Source of the DNA: Diprion similis
Lineage: Eukaryota > Arthropoda > Insecta > Hymenoptera > Diprionidae
DNA length: 64,000 nucleotides
Assembly: GCF_021155765.1 (NCBI RefSeq)
Contig: NC_060115.1
Location: 10,830,493-10,894,492 of the forward strand
Direction of reading: 5' to 3'
A program made the position numbers and the translations under genes. Below, in pieces: positions 62,701-64,000 of the stretch (its first letter is position 1; each line of letters starts with the position of its first letter). Under the pieces are notes generated by a model. That model was not told where the DNA came from. It saw nothing but the letters and a program-made list of their open reading frames with translations, and did not search any database.

Positions 62701-64000
62701 ACAAATGTCAAAACATAAATTAATCATTTTTGTTTTACTTTATTTTTTTTTCCTTACCATTTGAGTTGCTCATAACTTCACAGTTACTCGGTAAAAATCT
62801 CCTATGAAGTCGGTGAACCTTCTCTGCAGAAGGGAACCGCCGTGTTCCAGAAGACTTTCACTCGTCGTAAGGCTGTTCAACAAATTATGGTTGTTCAATT
62901 TTTATTTTAAATGGATACATACTATACTGAAAAGAAAAGTATTATCTCATTTTAAACTAGTAATCGTAAATCATGCTGCATTTAATGGAATGGTTATCAC
63001 TCAAATATCTAGCCGATTTATCATCAATTATACTCTACAATCGTAAAATCTTCACTGCGATTGTGAATACGAAATATAAGTCCATACACGAGCCGGTTTT
63101 AACAATCTTTTCGATCTTATCACGCGGCAAAAAATTCTCGGTAATAAATGTCCAAAATAAGTTCGTATTAATATGTGACGAAAAAATTAATCAACACCTC
63201 GATTGCCGCTAGCTATAGTGGAGTTATCTTTTCGCGTGTACGATTATTATACATCACAACTTCAACAACTGGCGCGAAACGTGATTGTAGAGAGACTAAC
63301 AAGCCTAGTACATCGGACACGCCATTCCATGTTATTGTATGTTCTCTTCTACATATCTAACCACATCCACTGTAGGCCGAGTATCCATCTGTTATCACTC
63401 GTCCTGCTCGCAAATCCGGTGAGTAACTAACGGGGATTTTCTTGAATCTTGTTCGATCAGGCCTTACGGTTGGTATGATTCCAGGGTCTGATGCCCCGGA
63501 GAAAGACATCGATCTCTTCATCCGAGATTCGAAGAATGCTTATCGATTAATGATATCAAGTTTTCGACGATTCTTGCTCACAGAAATCTCGAGTTTATTT
63601 ATTATTCTACTACACGGAAATAACGATTCAACGGGATGATTCACCCTCGATAAACAAGCTTCCGTCATAGATCATGGATCACCCTGTACGACACGTATGT
63701 AGTACCGCGTTTCTATAAAGGGTCCTCCGTTATCCGGCTATATGATCACGAGTATAAGGCACGATATACCTGACGAGGTTCAATGGGATTAATTACCGAT
63801 GGGAGTTCCCGCGAGTCGCACTGTCGGGGACCTCGAATTGCACAATAAACTCGATGCATGCACTTCCACTGGAAACATGCTTTCCTTGTGCAACAACAAG
63901 GCTCGGATCCGGTCCCACGCGTGCATTGCAATTTCGAAATGCATCTCGTCTCGGCCAACGCGTTTAATTCTTTGGCGAAGCCCAGATTTTTTACCTATTT
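59791..64000. other. Upstream flank of ATP13A, no gene recognised
   Basis: The missing ATP13A first exon and promoter should lie here or further right, but no ATG exon with a matching donor could be picked out. Contains (AAT)n near 62146-62170 and (CA)n at 62651-62677. The short frames at 60120-60365, 62804-63046 and 63442-63639 carry no recognisable domain. Confidence 0.45.
62651..62677. repeat. (CA)n microsatellite
   Basis: Thirteen uninterrupted CA units in the flank of the ATP13A gene. Likely polymorphic. Confidence 0.9.

Noticed and set aside
62804-63639. Series of short plus-strand frames near the right edge
   Set aside because: Low conservation potential, no domain and no splice-compatible partners.
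1-64000. tRNA genes, rRNA, CRISPR arrays, prophage or bacterial operons
   Set aside because: None of the diagnostic sequences seen; the intron-rich animal genes exclude a prokaryotic origin.

Overview
This is eukaryotic nuclear DNA: an AT-rich window with long homopolymer and dinucleotide runs and multi-exon genes with GT-AG introns. Every gene I could recognise is an animal gene. Pelle kinase, the Ndfip adaptor and an LRR-Ig receptor, together with a (CCTAA)n/TTAGG-type repeat, point to an insect. A hymenopteran is my best guess, but that is inference. I rebuilt gene models by hand from splice sites and reading-frame continuity. There are no operons, tRNA genes or CRISPR arrays.

Layout. 1-4008: upstream region of the first gene. 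4009-8007 (+): three-exon, 889-residue LRR-Ig single-pass membrane protein with a cysteine cluster and a cytoplasmic tail built of about ten 11-residue repeats; its second intron is GC-AG. 8008-19232: about 11 kb of AT-rich non-coding DNA with two foldback elements. 19233-26383 (-): seven exons giving the N-terminal half of GLYR1/NPAC (PWWP domain and start of the dehydrogenase fold); its remaining exons are not recognisable in the window. 28190-30568 (+): complete six-exon Ndfip gene (251 aa). 33289-35577 (-): complete four-exon pelle gene (494 aa). 38148-43417 (-): complete eleven-exon ABCB6/Hmt-1 gene (843 aa). 47125-49459 (+): complete five-exon TEX10/Ipi1 gene (647 aa). 50909-59790 (-): P5B ATPase of the ATP13A2/3 group, sixteen exons covering about 1230 residues, with only the extreme N-terminus missing. 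59791-64000: no gene recognised.

Functionally this looks like ordinary linkage of unrelated genes: cell-surface receptor, chromatin reader, Nedd4-ligase adaptor, Toll/IL-1 pathway kinase, mitochondrial/endosomal ABC transporter, ribosome biogenesis factor and lysosomal polyamine-type pump. GLYR1/Ndfip and ABCB6/TEX10 are divergent pairs. Ndfip/pelle and TEX10/ATP13A are convergent pairs.

The most distinctive features are: (i) several non-autonomous inverted-repeat elements, above all a nearly perfect 645-bp palindrome in ABCB6 intron 1 ending 50 bp before a splice acceptor, with an older relative near 14 kb; (ii) a 574-bp TA-flanked pogo-like element at 50 kb that keeps a transposase N-terminal fragment and carries an NRF-1-like palindrome; (iii) the hendecad-repeat tail of the LRR-Ig protein; (iv) a GLYR1 gene whose 3' half must lie beyond at least 11 kb of intron, possibly with the LRR-Ig gene nested inside it. 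I see no clearly new molecular system.
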